Assembly (NCBI GenBank): GCA_900547005.1
Contig: URER01000003.1
Span: forward strand, 1 to 64,000
DNA length: 64,000 nucleotides
Source of the DNA: an uncultured Prevotella sp.
Lineage (GTDB): Bacteria > Bacteroidota > Bacteroidia > Bacteroidales > Bacteroidaceae
Direction of reading: 5' to 3'
Position numbers and translations under genes: made by a program. This document shows positions 35,262 to 44,513 of the stretch, one piece after another (within the stretch, counting starts at the first letter, position 1; every line of letters begins with the position of its first letter). Below the pieces are notes generated by a model that was not told where the DNA came from, made no database searches, and was given only the letters and a program-made list of their open reading frames with translations.

Positions 35262-35334
35262 CGCGGAGTGGAGCAGTTGGTAGCTCGCCAGGCTCATAAC
35301 CTGGAGGTCGCACGTTCGAGTCCTGCCTCCGCAA
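35262..35334 (+). tRNA. tRNA-fMet (CAT), initiator
   Basis: The gene folds as a cloverleaf with anticodon CAT in CCAGG-CTCATAA-CCTGG. The unpaired C1-A72 at the end of the acceptor stem (CGCGGAG with CTCCGCA) and the D-arm GTGGAGCAGTTGGTAGCTC mark the initiator rather than the elongator. The T stem GCACG/CCTGC has one C-C mismatch. CCA is not fully encoded (AACA). Confidence 0.92.
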
Positions 35335-35340
35335 CAAAGC

Positions 35341-35383
35341 AAAGTCGTAAGTTCCTGTTTTATCAGTGCTTACGGCTTTTTTT
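35341..35383 (+). terminator. Terminator of the initiator tRNA
   Basis: AAAGTCGTAAG (35341-35351) pairs with CTTACGGCTTT (35369-35379) and is followed by a T run. Confidence 0.8.
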
Positions 35384-35446
35384 ATTTATAATATCATCAA
35401 AAATTGGTTTCCAAATGACTATGTTCTGCCTACTACTGTTTTGTGA

Positions 35447-35899
35447 TTACACGAGGAAACTCGCTCCATAGATTAATAGAACGTAGCGAAGGAATTTGCC
35501 GAGTGTAACGCTGATGAGCGAGAGAGGAATGTTGGCGCGCGTGAGTCCGAGTACTATCGTGATGGCAGAACCCAATATCGGCAGGAAAGAGAAGAAGCCC
35601 ATGAGTGCACCATGACCGCCCATGAAACGTTCGGCACGGTCGAGGCTCTCTTTCTTTACGTGCAGATACTTCTCTATCCACTCCATTTTGCCGAGCCTGC
35701 CGACACAGTAATTGAAGATTCCGCCGAGTACATTGCCCATCGTTCCGTAAATTATCAGTTGCCAACCGTTGAGTCCGGCCGCGTTCAGGGCTACCATGAC
35801 GACCTCGCTGCTGAAAGGGAAGAAACTGCCGGCAAGGAATGCCGCAACGAACATTCCCCAATAGCCATAGCCTATAAGAATGTCAATAAGGGCATCCAT
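35447..35899 (-). CDS. YqaA/DedA-like small membrane protein
   Basis: A 150-residue inner-membrane protein with three or four helices. The segments GMFVAAFLAGSFFPFSSEVVM, YGTMGNVLGGIFNYCVGRLGK and a Gly/Pro-containing helix (FFSFLPILGSAITIVLG) match the VTT (DedA/SNARE-associated) fold of the YqaA type. Possible role in lipid handling or membrane homeostasis; not established. It overlaps the preceding membrane gene by 28 bp. Confidence 0.8.
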   Translation of the reverse strand: MDALIDILIGYGYWGMFVAAFLAGSFFPFSSEVVMVALNAAGLNGWQLIIYGTMGNVLGGIFNYCVGRLGKMEWIEKYLHVKKESLDRAERFMGGHGALMGFFSFLPILGSAITIVLGLTRANIPLSLISVTLGKFLRYVLLIYGASFLV

Positions 35900-36813
35900 G
35901 TGTTATATGCGGTTACTATTATTGCAAGAATGATTAATGTGATGGTTACGATATTCGTGATTTTCGTGTGCGTGAGCGATATGTAATGCGCTATCAGTGG
36001 CGATGTGTTCATTGTGATGAGGCCCAAAAGCATATCGTAGTGCTGTGGTTGCAGAGCTAAGAAAATGAACGAAATGACGTCGATGATTATGAAAATTTCG
36101 TATAGTTTTCTTGTCCTTATCTTGTCGTTGGTGCTCGTATTTATGAAATGTACGCTGCCGATTATTGCCGAAATGAGCAATAATGATATGGTTACGATTT
36201 GCCGTGTGTCGAGAATGGTGTAGTCAGCCACCTTGCCAAACTCGGCAAGCGACTCAAAATGGAGAATGAAACTGTTGAAATCGTTTGTTATGGCATAGTA
36301 CGCGGCGAGAAACCAGTAGGGCGTTATGATGCCAAACAGAGATGCAAAAAATGTCTTCGCACTCATCGACAGCAGGCTTGAGGCCATGATAATCCATAGA
36401 ACAGGCAAATAGAAAAGTACGTGTACGGACATCACGCTTGCCAAACCGAGGCACAGAAAGGCATAGAAGGTCCATCCTGTGGCTCGGTTGTCCTGATAGC
36501 ATTTGAAGAAGGCAAGGTAGAAGCCTACGAGGCACAGCACAATGACAGCCTCGGAGAGCGACCGGTATTCGAACGATGCCATCGTCATGAACGCGAGAAA
36601 GGCACACGACACCATGCGGCTGTATATTCGGATAAGCGCATTAGTGTTGTTCAGCTCCACCATCAGATATGTAGCGAGAACGACACATCCGAATACCGGC
36701 CAAACGGTATTGTCGTGGAGACCGGCAAAAATCCATAATGCTCCGCAAAGAACCGACACTATGGGGAGGGCCTTTCTGCTTTCCGCTATCTTGTTTTGAA
36801 AACGTTTTATCAT
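35872..36813 (-). CDS. Polytopic membrane protein of unknown function
   Basis: The 313-residue product is almost entirely membrane helices (roughly nine to ten), with short loops and a Lys/Arg-rich start (MIKRFQNKIAESRK). I do not recognise a family for certain; the length and topology are like Bacteroidota DUF6427-type proteins. Its end overlaps the YqaA-like gene, so the two are co-translated. Upstream to purD is an unusual octamer array (36822-36989). Confidence 0.75.
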   Translation of the reverse strand: MIKRFQNKIAESRKALPIVSVLCGALWIFAGLHDNTVWPVFGCVVLATYLMVELNNTNALIRIYSRMVSCAFLAFMTMASFEYRSLSEAVIVLCLVGFYLAFFKCYQDNRATGWTFYAFLCLGLASVMSVHVLFYLPVLWIIMASSLLSMSAKTFFASLFGIITPYWFLAAYYAITNDFNSFILHFESLAEFGKVADYTILDTRQIVTISLLLISAIIGSVHFINTSTNDKIRTRKLYEIFIIIDVISFIFLALQPQHYDMLLGLITMNTSPLIAHYISLTHTKITNIVTITLIILAIIVTAYNTWMPLLTFL

Positions 36814-36821
36814 TTCTTTTT

Positions 36822-36989
36822 AGTTGACAAGTGACTGGGTAGACAAGTTGACAAGTGACTGAGTAAACGAGTTGACAAGTTGCTACTCTTGTTTTATAAA
36901 GTATTAACTTGTCAATCCGTCAACTCATAAACTTATAATCAATCAACTCGTCAACTTGTTTACTTGTTAACTCGTTCACTTGTTAACTG
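36822..36989. repeat. Octamer tandem array in inverted orientation
   Basis: 36822-36882 reads as successive 8-mers of the type AGTTGACA/AGTGACTG/AGTAAACG; AGTTGACAAGT recurs at 36822, 36846 and 36870 (24-bp steps). 36943-36990 reads as the reverse complement type TCAACTCG/TCAACTTG/TTTACTTG/TTAACTCG/TTCACTTG. The two arms can pair imperfectly over about 50 bp. It lies between purD and the membrane gene, both on the minus strand. Confidence 0.75.
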
Positions 36990-36991
36990 AA

Positions 36992-38260
36992 TTATAAGTC
37001 TTTTCCGATATCGGAACGGAAGTATTTATCTGTAAATTCTATTTTCTGAGCCTCTGCAAACGACTTAGCGAGAGCCTCGTCCTTGTTTTTTCCGTATGAC
37101 GAAACGGCGATTACGCGGCCTCCGGCAGTCACTACCTCACCGTCTTTCTGCGCTGTTCCGCTATGGAAGACGATAGAACCGTCGACCTTGTCAATTCCTT
37201 TTATAGGATAACCCTTCTTGTATTCCTGTGGATAACCGCCGCTCACGAGCATCACGCACACAGCCGCGCGCTCGTCGAATTCTATCATGCGCTTGTCAAG
37301 GTCGCCATTAGCCACACCCTCAAAGAGGTCTACAATGTCGCTCTTCAGGCGCAACATTACGCTCTCCGTCTCAGGGTCGCCCATACGGCAGTTGTATTCT
37401 ATCACCATAGGCTCGCCCTTCACGTTGATAAGGCCGAAGAAAATGAATCCTTTGTAGTCGATGCCTTCTTCTGCGAGACCGTCTACTGTCGGCTTGATGA
37501 TGCGGTCTTCAACCTTTTGCATCCACTCTTTCGTTGCAAACGGAACGGGTGTTACGCTGCCCATACCGCCTGTGTTGAGGCCTGTATCACCCTCACCGAT
37601 GCGCTTGTAGTCCTTCGCTTCGGGCAGAATCTTATAGTTCTTGCCGTCTGTGAGTACGAATACGGAGCACTCGATACCGCTCAGGAACTCTTCGATTACT
37701 ACTTGTGCCGATGCGTTTCCGAACATTCCGCCGAGCATTTCCTTCAGTTCGGTTTTAGCCTCGTCGAGAGTAGGGAGAATGAGTACGCCTTTTCCTGCGC
37801 ACAGACCGTCGGCTTTCAGTACGTAGGGAGCCTCCAATGTCTCCAAGAACTTCAGTCCTTCCTCTACGGTTGTGCCGTCGAAGGTGCGATATTTGGCTGT
37901 CGGGATGTTATGACGCTGCATGAATCCTTTTGCAAAGTCCTTGCTTCCCTCGAGCACTGCGCCCGCCTTTGACGGACCGATTACTGGTATTGCAGCCGTG
38001 CGTGCGTCGTTCTTGAAGTCATCATATATACCTTTTACGAGCGGATCTTCGGGTCCTACGACCACCATATTCACGCTTTTCTCAACACAGAAAGCCTTCA
38101 ACGCTTCGAAATCGTCGGCCTTTATGGCTACGTTCTCGCCCGCGTTTGCCGTTCCGGCGTTACCCGGAGCGATGTAAAGTTTATCACATTTGCTGCTCTG
38201 AGCAATCTTCCATGCAAGGGCGTGTTCCCTTCCTCCGCTTCCTAATAGTAATATATTCAT
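36992..38260 (-). CDS. purD: Phosphoribosylamine-glycine ligase
   Basis: From [18 protein letters not shown] (422 residues; ten upstream codons overlap the promoter and are excluded) this is PurD, which joins glycine to phosphoribosylamine with ATP in purine synthesis. It shows the N-terminal GSGGREHAL motif, [17 protein letters not shown], the ATP-grasp region ([16 protein letters not shown]) and the metal-binding [14 protein letters not shown]. It has its own promoter and is not clustered with other pur genes. Confidence 0.95.
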   Translation of the reverse strand: MNILLLGSGGREHALAWKIAQSSKCDKLYIAPGNAGTANAGENVAIKADDFEALKAFCVEKSVNMVVVGPEDPLVKGIYDDFKNDARTAAIPVIGPSKAGAVLEGSKDFAKGFMQRHNIPTAKYRTFDGTTVEEGLKFLETLEAPYVLKADGLCAGKGVLILPTLDEAKTELKEMLGGMFGNASAQVVIEEFLSGIECSVFVLTDGKNYKILPEAKDYKRIGEGDTGLNTGGMGSVTPVPFATKEWMQKVEDRIIKPTVDGLAEEGIDYKGFIFFGLINVKGEPMVIEYNCRMGDPETESVMLRLKSDIVDLFEGVANGDLDKRMIEFDERAAVCVMLVSGGYPQEYKKGYPIKGIDKVDGSIVFHSGTAQKDGEVVTAGGRVIAVSSYGKNKDEALAKSFAEAQKIEFTDKYFRSDIGKDL

Positions 38261-38287
38261 ATTTTCTAAGTGTTTCTTAATTTGCCG

Positions 38288-38319
38288 CAAAGTTACTTTT
38301 TATTCACGACTTGGGCAAA
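38288..38319 (-). promoter_or_regulatory. Promoter of purD
   Basis: On the minus strand TTTG (38316-38319), 20 bp, TAACTTTG (38288-38295), then C; a perfect match. No PurR- or riboswitch-like element is visible. Confidence 0.75.
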
Positions 38320-38335
38320 AGAAAGGTGCTGAATG

Positions 38336-38367
38336 TTTGGTCGTTAGGCGTTTTTTTCTTATTTTTG
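38336..38367 (+). promoter_or_regulatory. Promoter of the histidine phosphatase gene
   Basis: TTTG (38336-38339), exactly 20 bp, TATTTTTG (38360-38367); divergent from the purD promoter, with 16 bp between the distal boxes. Confidence 0.75.
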
Positions 38368-38395
38368 TCAAGTAATATATTGAAATGCACCGTTT

Positions 38396-39694
38396 ATGAA
38401 AAGATTCTTTATTGTTGTTACGGCCTTTGTTGTGACTCTAACTGTGTGCGCGCAACAGGCTAAAGATGAAATTATGCAGAATCAATGTCTTTCTGCAAGT
38501 AATTATCTGGCATATCCCGGACCGGCTCAAAAGGCTCTCACTCCGGCTCCAAAAGGCTATAAACCCTTTTATATCAGCCACTACGGCCGTCATGGCTCTC
38601 GCTATCTCATTGGCGATGACGAGTATGATAAGCCGTTAACTATACTTAAAACAGCCAACCGTGAAGGCAAACTGACACCCTTAGGGCAGGATGTCTTGCG
38701 CCGTGTTAAGGTGATGTGGAATGAATCATACAAGCGTCTTGGAGAGCTTTCTCCGCTCGGAGCGCAGCAACACAAGGACATTGCGCGTCGTATGTATGAA
38801 CGTTTTCCTGAAGTGTTCAAGGGCAATGCCGATATTGACGCGAAGAGTACGATTGTCATCCGTTGCATATTGTCGATGGAAAACGAGCTGCAACAGTTGC
38901 TGGTTCTCAATCCGAAGCTGAATATCACACATGACGCGAGCGAGCATGATATGTATTATATGAATTTCGATGATAAGCTATTGACGAAACGGAAGAAGCC
39001 GGCGGGTGTCTGGTCGCAGTATCAGAGCTACAGGAAGCAGCATCTTGACTACACCCGTCTTATGGAATCTCTGTTCAATGATAAAAATTATGTGTATCGG
39101 AACATCGATGCCGACGACTTCGGATACAGGCTTTTCAAACTCGCAAGCAATCTCCAGAGCATAGAGGCCCGCAAGGATATGACTCTGTATGACATCTTCA
39201 CGAAGGATGAATTATATGCAAACTGGCAGATGGAGAACGTGCGTTGGTATATAGAATATGGTGCTTGTCCGCTCAACGGAGGACAGCAGCCGTTCTCGCA
39301 GCGCAACCTTTTGCGTAACATCATCACTCAGGCAGACAGTTGCATCGCAACGAGAAAGAATTGCGCAACGCTTCGTTTCGGTCATGAGACGATGGTCTTG
39401 CCGCTCACTTGTCTGCTCGGACTCAACGGTTATGATATGCAGATAAGCGATTTCGACAAGATTGAGGAGCAGGGATGGATTAATTACAGAATCTTCCCTA
39501 TGGGAGCCAACATCCAATTTGTGTTCTATCGCCGCAATGCCGACGACAAGGATGTACTCGTAAAGGTGTTGCTTAATGAGAATGAAGCCACTCTTCCGAT
39601 TGCGTCTGACATGAAACCGTATTATCGTTGGAGTGATTTCAAGGAGTATTACATGAACAAAATCAAGTCTTACAGGCTTGTACGTAATAATTGA
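38396..39694 (+). CDS. Secreted histidine acid phosphatase (MINPP-like phytase family)
   Basis: A signal peptide (1-19, ending TVCAQ) is followed by a clade-2 histidine phosphatase domain: YGRHGSRY with the phosphorylated His66, TIVIRCILSMENELQQL (the downstream arginine motif) and RFGHETMVLPL, where the usual HD or HAE proton-donor motif reads HET. Family members release phosphate from inositol phosphates in the periplasm or outer-membrane vesicles. The 432-residue length is normal. Gene is monocistronic with its own promoter and a terminator at 39788. Confidence 0.85.
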   Translation: MKRFFIVVTAFVVTLTVCAQQAKDEIMQNQCLSASNYLAYPGPAQKALTPAPKGYKPFYISHYGRHGSRYLIGDDEYDKPLTILKTANREGKLTPLGQDVLRRVKVMWNESYKRLGELSPLGAQQHKDIARRMYERFPEVFKGNADIDAKSTIVIRCILSMENELQQLLVLNPKLNITHDASEHDMYYMNFDDKLLTKRKKPAGVWSQYQSYRKQHLDYTRLMESLFNDKNYVYRNIDADDFGYRLFKLASNLQSIEARKDMTLYDIFTKDELYANWQMENVRWYIEYGACPLNGGQQPFSQRNLLRNIITQADSCIATRKNCATLRFGHETMVLPLTCLLGLNGYDMQISDFDKIEEQGWINYRIFPMGANIQFVFYRRNADDKDVLVKVLLNENEATLPIASDMKPYYRWSDFKEYYMNKIKSYRLVRNN

Positions 39695-39787
39695 AAGTTG
39701 AGTACCGTTTTGTCTTAAGGCTTCCGTAATGTTTGAACAGGGCTATGAGACAATACTGGTGGTATCAATCCTCATATTGTAAATATA

Positions 39788-39830
39788 GATAAAGGCATGG
39801 GAAACGTCAATTGTCCCATGCCTTTATTTG
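39788..39830. terminator. Bidirectional terminator
   Basis: ATAAAGGCATGGGA pairs with TCCCATGCCTTTAT over 14 bp and is flanked by T-rich sequence on both sides; it lies between the convergent phosphatase and DPP-IV genes. Confidence 0.8.
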
Positions 39831-39849
39831 TCTTTATACGTTTATGGCG

Positions 39850-42021
39850 TTACTTCAGATAATCTTCGAAGTACTGCGTGATGCGCTCATGCAGGTGCAC
39901 ACTCTGATGACCGCGCATATTGTGAGGCTCTCCCGGATAAACGAAGAAGTCGGGCTGGGTGCCTTCCTCGATACACTTGGCTATGAAGGAGAGACAATGC
40001 TGCGGCACTACTGTGTTGTCATTGTAGCCCGTTATGATTTGCAACTTGCCTTTCAGGTCTTTCGCTTTGTTCAGTAAGCTGGTCTTTTCGTAGCCTTCCG
40101 GATTGCTTTGCGGCGTATCCATATAGCGCTCACCGTACATTACCTCGTACCATTTCCAGTCGATTACCGGACCACCGGCCACTCCAACCTTGAACACATC
40201 GGGGTAGTTGGTCATCAAAGAAATTGTCATGAAACCGCCGAAACTCCATCCATGCACACCAATGCGGTCGGTATCGACGTAGGGTAGGGACTTCAGATAT
40301 TCAACACCCTTCATCTGATCCTGCATCTCTATCTGTCCGAGCTGGCGGAAAGTAGCCTGCTCAAACTCACGTCCGCGGTTCTCACTGCCGCGGTTGTCGA
40401 TGATAAAGAGCACGTAACCCTTCTGTGCCATATACGTTTCCCAGCTTCTGCTGCCGTAATGCCAGCGCGCATCGACGTTGTGAGCGTGCGGACCGCCATA
40501 TACATATACCACCGTCGGGTACTTCTTCGATGCATCGAAGTCTTTCGGTTTCACCATCCTGTAATACAAATCGGTTACTCCGTCGGCCGCTTTCAGCGTT
40601 CCGCATTCGTAGTTCGGCACATCGTAGCCCTCCCACGGATTGTTTGCCGTGAAGTAAAGAGTGCGCTTTGCCGTCGCCGTATTGGCTATTTCAATCTTGC
40701 GGGGCACGTCAGGCTCCGAGTAACTGTCATATACCAATGCGCCGTTGGCACTCAGTTTGCCATAATGCCAGCCCTTGCCGTTGTCAAGTGGCGTGCGTTT
40801 GCCCGTCGCAATGCTCACGGCGTAGATGTTGTTCTGTATCGGTGAGGCCTCATTCGACTGGATAATAACCGACTTTGTCTTACTGTTGAAGCCGAGAACG
40901 TCCATCACCACCCACTTGCCCGATGTTATCTGGCGCAGCTCTTTGCCGTTCGTGTCATATAGATATAGGTGATTATAGCCGTCTTTTTGGCTTTGCAGGA
41001 TGAATTTTGTGGCATCCCAGGGCAGGAAAACGATAGGATTCATAGGCTCAACATACTTCGGATGCGTCTCCTTATATATCTCTCCGAGCTTCTCTCCTGT
41101 ACTCGCGTCGTAGCAAACAAGGCGGCAATCGTTCTGATCGCGGTTCAACTCAAACATATAGATGTACTTATCGTCCGGACTCCATGCGATGTTCGTGAAG
41201 TAACGGTCGGTCGGATCGCCCGCTTTCAGATATACGGTGCTGCCCGTTTTCATGTCATATACACCCACAGTTACCTTATGCGACATATCGCCGGCCATAG
41301 GATACTTGTCCGGTTCGTGTGCGGCAATTTTCGGAAACACATCCACCTGCGGATAGTCTGTCACCATGCTTTGGTCCATTCGGTAGAAAGCGAGTTTCTC
41401 GCCGTTGTTGCTCCAGAATGTTCCCTTCATTATTCCGAACTCGTTGCGGTGTACCGCCTGACCGTAGACGATTTCCCTTGAGCCGTCCTCTGTCAGTTTA
41501 TTGGTTACACCGTTGCCGTCGGTTACATACAGTTGATTGTCTTTTACGAATGCCAGCGCCTTGCTTTTAGCGTTCCAGTCCTCGGCACTTGCGTTCTCAC
41601 AGCCCTGTCTCCATACTGTATTGTGTTTCTTGAAATCAACAAGTATGCTCTCTTTCTTGCTCTTTACGAGTACGTAAGGCTTTCCTGGATAAGGAAACTC
41701 AGCATAGTACAGACTGCGGACGGGAGTTTCTTCTGTCGTTTCCGCCCATTTGTTTATCTCCTCAAGATTGAAGAGAACATTCTCCTTGCCCGTCTTTGTG
41801 TCTATCATCGAGCAGTTCTCTGCATCCAGTCGCACCAGCATCTCGCCCCACCAAGTGGCGTAGCGGTTCTCCGGCGTCATGTTGTGATAGTTCTTTCCGC
41901 CGAAGTTCAGGTCTTCGAGAGTAAATTGTTTCTGTGCCATTGCGTCAGCAAAAGACATGAGACACGTCAGAACGGCTATTGCCAAGCCTCCGAGTCTGTT
42001 GTATCTTTTAATCCTCCTCAT
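39850..42021 (-). CDS. Dipeptidyl-peptidase IV (S9B family)
   Basis: From ATG 42021 (MRRIKRYNR) the product has 723 residues; the upstream open frame is the antisense-like basic tail of the methyltransferase gene and is not used. A signal peptide (about 1-30) is followed by an eight-bladed beta-propeller and a C-terminal alpha/beta-hydrolase. The triad is Ser in HGWSFGGFM, Asp in ITGYNDNTVV and His in GEPHNMRG. It removes X-Pro dipeptides in the periplasm, consistent with peptide-based nutrition. It overlaps the methyltransferase stop by 14 bp. Confidence 0.92.
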   Translation of the reverse strand: MRRIKRYNRLGGLAIAVLTCLMSFADAMAQKQFTLEDLNFGGKNYHNMTPENRYATWWGEMLVRLDAENCSMIDTKTGKENVLFNLEEINKWAETTEETPVRSLYYAEFPYPGKPYVLVKSKKESILVDFKKHNTVWRQGCENASAEDWNAKSKALAFVKDNQLYVTDGNGVTNKLTEDGSREIVYGQAVHRNEFGIMKGTFWSNNGEKLAFYRMDQSMVTDYPQVDVFPKIAAHEPDKYPMAGDMSHKVTVGVYDMKTGSTVYLKAGDPTDRYFTNIAWSPDDKYIYMFELNRDQNDCRLVCYDASTGEKLGEIYKETHPKYVEPMNPIVFLPWDATKFILQSQKDGYNHLYLYDTNGKELRQITSGKWVVMDVLGFNSKTKSVIIQSNEASPIQNNIYAVSIATGKRTPLDNGKGWHYGKLSANGALVYDSYSEPDVPRKIEIANTATAKRTLYFTANNPWEGYDVPNYECGTLKAADGVTDLYYRMVKPKDFDASKKYPTVVYVYGGPHAHNVDARWHYGSRSWETYMAQKGYVLFIIDNRGSENRGREFEQATFRQLGQIEMQDQMKGVEYLKSLPYVDTDRIGVHGWSFGGFMTISLMTNYPDVFKVGVAGGPVIDWKWYEVMYGERYMDTPQSNPEGYEKTSLLNKAKDLKGKLQIITGYNDNTVVPQHCLSFIAKCIEEGTQPDFFVYPGEPHNMRGHQSVHLHERITQYFEDYLK

Positions 42022-43552
42022 AGTTCCTTCTTCCTTTTTTCTTGAAGTCGCCGTTGTCGCGCCTTCTGTTTTCTCTGTCAAAGCGCTTGCCACCGTTGTC
42101 CTTTCCGAATCGCTTTCCGCCTTTGTCATGCCATTTCCCGCCTTTGTCCGATTTTCGGTCAGAGTCAAAACCGCCTCTTCTCCTTCCTTTGTCGCGGTCG
42201 TCATCGTCTCTGCGCTCGCGTCTTCTGTCGAAAGAAAGGCGTCGCGAACTGTCGAGCGAACGGAATTTGAACGAACGAATGTCGTCCTCCTCCGGGTCGT
42301 TGTCGTCCTCGTCGAGGCGCTTCTTGAACTCGCGGTTCTTCTTGAAACGGTGTTTCTCCGCCATCTCGCGCTTCTCCTCCTCGGTCTTCACGATGCCACC
42401 CTCGCTGCGGAACTCCTTCAGTTTGCCCTCAAACATGGAGTATTTGCGGAACTCGCATTCCAGACTGCCATTATATACCGGTATCTTGATAGACGGTTTC
42501 AGGCCGATGCTCTCGAAGCACTCTTCGCGGTAGCTAAGCACCCATGCGTCGTTTCCTCCAAATTCGTGCTTCAGTCTCTCGCCAATCATCTTGTAAGTGC
42601 CGAGCAGGTTGGGTGTAGAGATACGCTCACCGTAAGGCGGATTGGTGATGATGATGCTCTTGTTCTCAGGCTTCTTGAAGTCCTTGAAGTCGGCTTGCTC
42701 AACGGTTATGTCTTTTGTCAGACCGGCTGCGCGCACATTCAGACGTGCCGTGTTCACGGCTTTCATGTCGATGTCGTAGCCATAGATGTGATGTTCGAAC
42801 TCACGCTCCTGCGAGTCATCGTTGTATATCTCATCGAACAAATCTTTGTCGAAGTCGTTCCATTTCTCGAAGGCGAACTCCTTGCGGAACACACCCGGCG
42901 AGATGTTGCGTGCTATCAGCGCAGCCTCGACGAGCAATGTGCCCGAGCCGCACATCGGGTCGATGAAATCCGTGTCGCCTTTCCAGCCCGACATGAGAAT
43001 CATTCCGGCCGCAAGAACCTCGTTAAGCGGTGCTTCCACGCTTTCCTGGCGATAGCCGCGACGATGCAACGACTCACCGCTTGAGTCGAGACTCAGCGTT
43101 GCACGATCTTCCGCGATATGGATGTTGAGGCGGATGTCCGGGTTGCTCACCGAGATGTTCGGGCGGCTGCCGGTCTTCTCTCTGAACTGGTCAACGATGG
43201 CATCCTTCACCTTATAGGTTACGAAACGGCTGTTGCGGAACTCCTCCGAATAGACCACCGAGTCGACTGAGAATGTCTTTCCGTCTTCAATATATTCGCT
43301 CCAGTCAATTTTCTGTATCTCCTCGTACACGTCTTCTGCCGACTGCGCCTTGAAGTGCCTTATCGGTTTAAGTATTCTGATAGCCGTGTGAAGCTGGAAG
43401 TTTGCGCGGTACATCATCTCTTTGTCACCCGAGAAGGAAACCATGCGTCGTCCTATCTGAATGTTGTTTGCTCCCAACTGTGTGAGCTCCTGTGCCAAAA
43501 CCGGTTCCAATCCCATGAATGTCTTGGCGATGAGTTCAAATTCCTGTTCCAT
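42008..43552 (-). CDS. THUMP-domain RNA methyltransferase (RlmL-like) with charged C-terminal tail
   Basis: The product (514 residues from MEQEFELIAK; an ATG four codons earlier is possible) has an N-terminal ferredoxin-like and THUMP region, then a Rossmann methyltransferase with FIDPMCGSGTLLVEAAL (SAM binding) and IITNPPYGERI (catalytic NPPY). It is related to RlmL, which makes m2G in 23S rRNA. Unlike RlmL of enterics it lacks the RlmK half and instead carries about 125 residues of Lys/Arg/Asp/Gly-rich low-complexity tail (FKKNREFKKRL, DRRRERRDDDDRDKGRRRGG, KFKKKGRR-like), likely an RNA-binding extension. Operon with DPP-IV. Confidence 0.87.
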   Translation of the reverse strand: MEQEFELIAKTFMGLEPVLAQELTQLGANNIQIGRRMVSFSGDKEMMYRANFQLHTAIRILKPIRHFKAQSAEDVYEEIQKIDWSEYIEDGKTFSVDSVVYSEEFRNSRFVTYKVKDAIVDQFREKTGSRPNISVSNPDIRLNIHIAEDRATLSLDSSGESLHRRGYRQESVEAPLNEVLAAGMILMSGWKGDTDFIDPMCGSGTLLVEAALIARNISPGVFRKEFAFEKWNDFDKDLFDEIYNDDSQEREFEHHIYGYDIDMKAVNTARLNVRAAGLTKDITVEQADFKDFKKPENKSIIITNPPYGERISTPNLLGTYKMIGERLKHEFGGNDAWVLSYREECFESIGLKPSIKIPVYNGSLECEFRKYSMFEGKLKEFRSEGGIVKTEEEKREMAEKHRFKKNREFKKRLDEDDNDPEEDDIRSFKFRSLDSSRRLSFDRRRERRDDDDRDKGRRRGGFDSDRKSDKGGKWHDKGGKRFGKDNGGKRFDRENRRRDNGDFKKKGRRNYEED

Positions 43553-44513
43553 TATGATATTCAAATTCTAAGTTATCTGTTTTTTCTTTCTTGTATTTCT
43601 TAGTGTTAGGCTTCATGCTTCTTGTTACCCATACGTTACCGCCTATGACGCAGCCTTCGCCTATTGTGATGCGTCCGAGGATTGTGGCGTTGGCATATAC
43701 CACCACGTTGTCTTTCAGTATCGGGTGGCGTTGTATGCCTTTTATCGGGTTGCCGTCCTCATCGAGCGGGAAGCTCTTGGCTCCGAGGGTCACTCCCTGA
43801 TACAGTTTCACGTTGTCGCCTATTATGCAGGTAGCGCCGATTACCACACCTGTGCCGTGGTCGATGGTGAAATATTTGCCGATTGTGGCAGCCGGATGTA
43901 TGTCTATTCCCGTTTCCGAGTGGGCCATCTCGGTCATCACGCGCGGTATCAGCGGCACGCCTAATAGTACCAGCTCGTGGGCTATGCGATAGTTTGTCAG
44001 CGCTTTTATTACCGGATAGCACGCAATGATTTCGCTGCGGCTTGTGGCAGCCGGGTCGCCGTTGTATGCCGCCTCTACGTCGGTGGCGAGAATCTTGCGT
44101 ATGTCGGGCAGACGCGCTATCAGTTGTGCTGCCATCTTCTTTGCCTGAGCTTTCAGTTCGCGGCTTGTCTTCTCGTCGCGTGTGCAGCCGTTGTCGTTGC
44201 AGGTGCAGCTCGTATCATCGCAAGCCGGTGCGGTGAAGCACAATCCGGCGAGGATTTGCTCGCAAAGCAGCTTGTACATACGTTCTATTTTTACGCCGAT
44301 ATGATATTTCAGGGTTTGAATATTGACAGAAGACTTTCCGTAGAATCCGGGAAAGAGGATTGCTCGTGCCAGGTCTATTATCTCCTCAAGAGCTTTTGCG
44401 GAGGGTAGGGGGTCGCCGTCGTAGTGCTCGTGGAACAATCCCTTGAGCGATTCGCTCTCGGATAGCCGGTCTACCGTCCGTGTCAGAATATGAGTTGTAT
44501 TTTCTATACTCAT
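43536..44513 (-). CDS. cysE: Serine O-acetyltransferase
   Basis: A 325-residue hexapeptide-repeat enzyme: an N-terminal helical domain, DVEAAYNGDPAATSRSEII, then the left-handed beta-helix with GIDIHPAATIGKYFTIDHGTGVVIG and KLYQGVTLGAKSFP. It transfers acetyl from acetyl-CoA to serine as the first step of cysteine synthesis. A Cys-rich insert (CDDTSCTCNDNGC, about 98-110) in the helical part is unusual. Its last 28 bp overlap the start region of the methyltransferase gene. Promoter box TAACTTTGC lies at 44546-44554 (minus). Confidence 0.92.
   Translation of the reverse strand: MSIENTTHILTRTVDRLSESESLKGLFHEHYDGDPLPSAKALEEIIDLARAILFPGFYGKSSVNIQTLKYHIGVKIERMYKLLCEQILAGLCFTAPACDDTSCTCNDNGCTRDEKTSRELKAQAKKMAAQLIARLPDIRKILATDVEAAYNGDPAATSRSEIIACYPVIKALTNYRIAHELVLLGVPLIPRVMTEMAHSETGIDIHPAATIGKYFTIDHGTGVVIGATCIIGDNVKLYQGVTLGAKSFPLDEDGNPIKGIQRHPILKDNVVVYANATILGRITIGEGCVIGGNVWVTRSMKPNTKKYKKEKTDNLEFEYHNGTGI

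Noticed and set aside
42022..42204. N-terminal extension of the DPP-IV gene
   Set aside because: The residues are low-complexity and result from reading opposite the repetitive basic tail codons; the signal peptide begins at ATG 42021.
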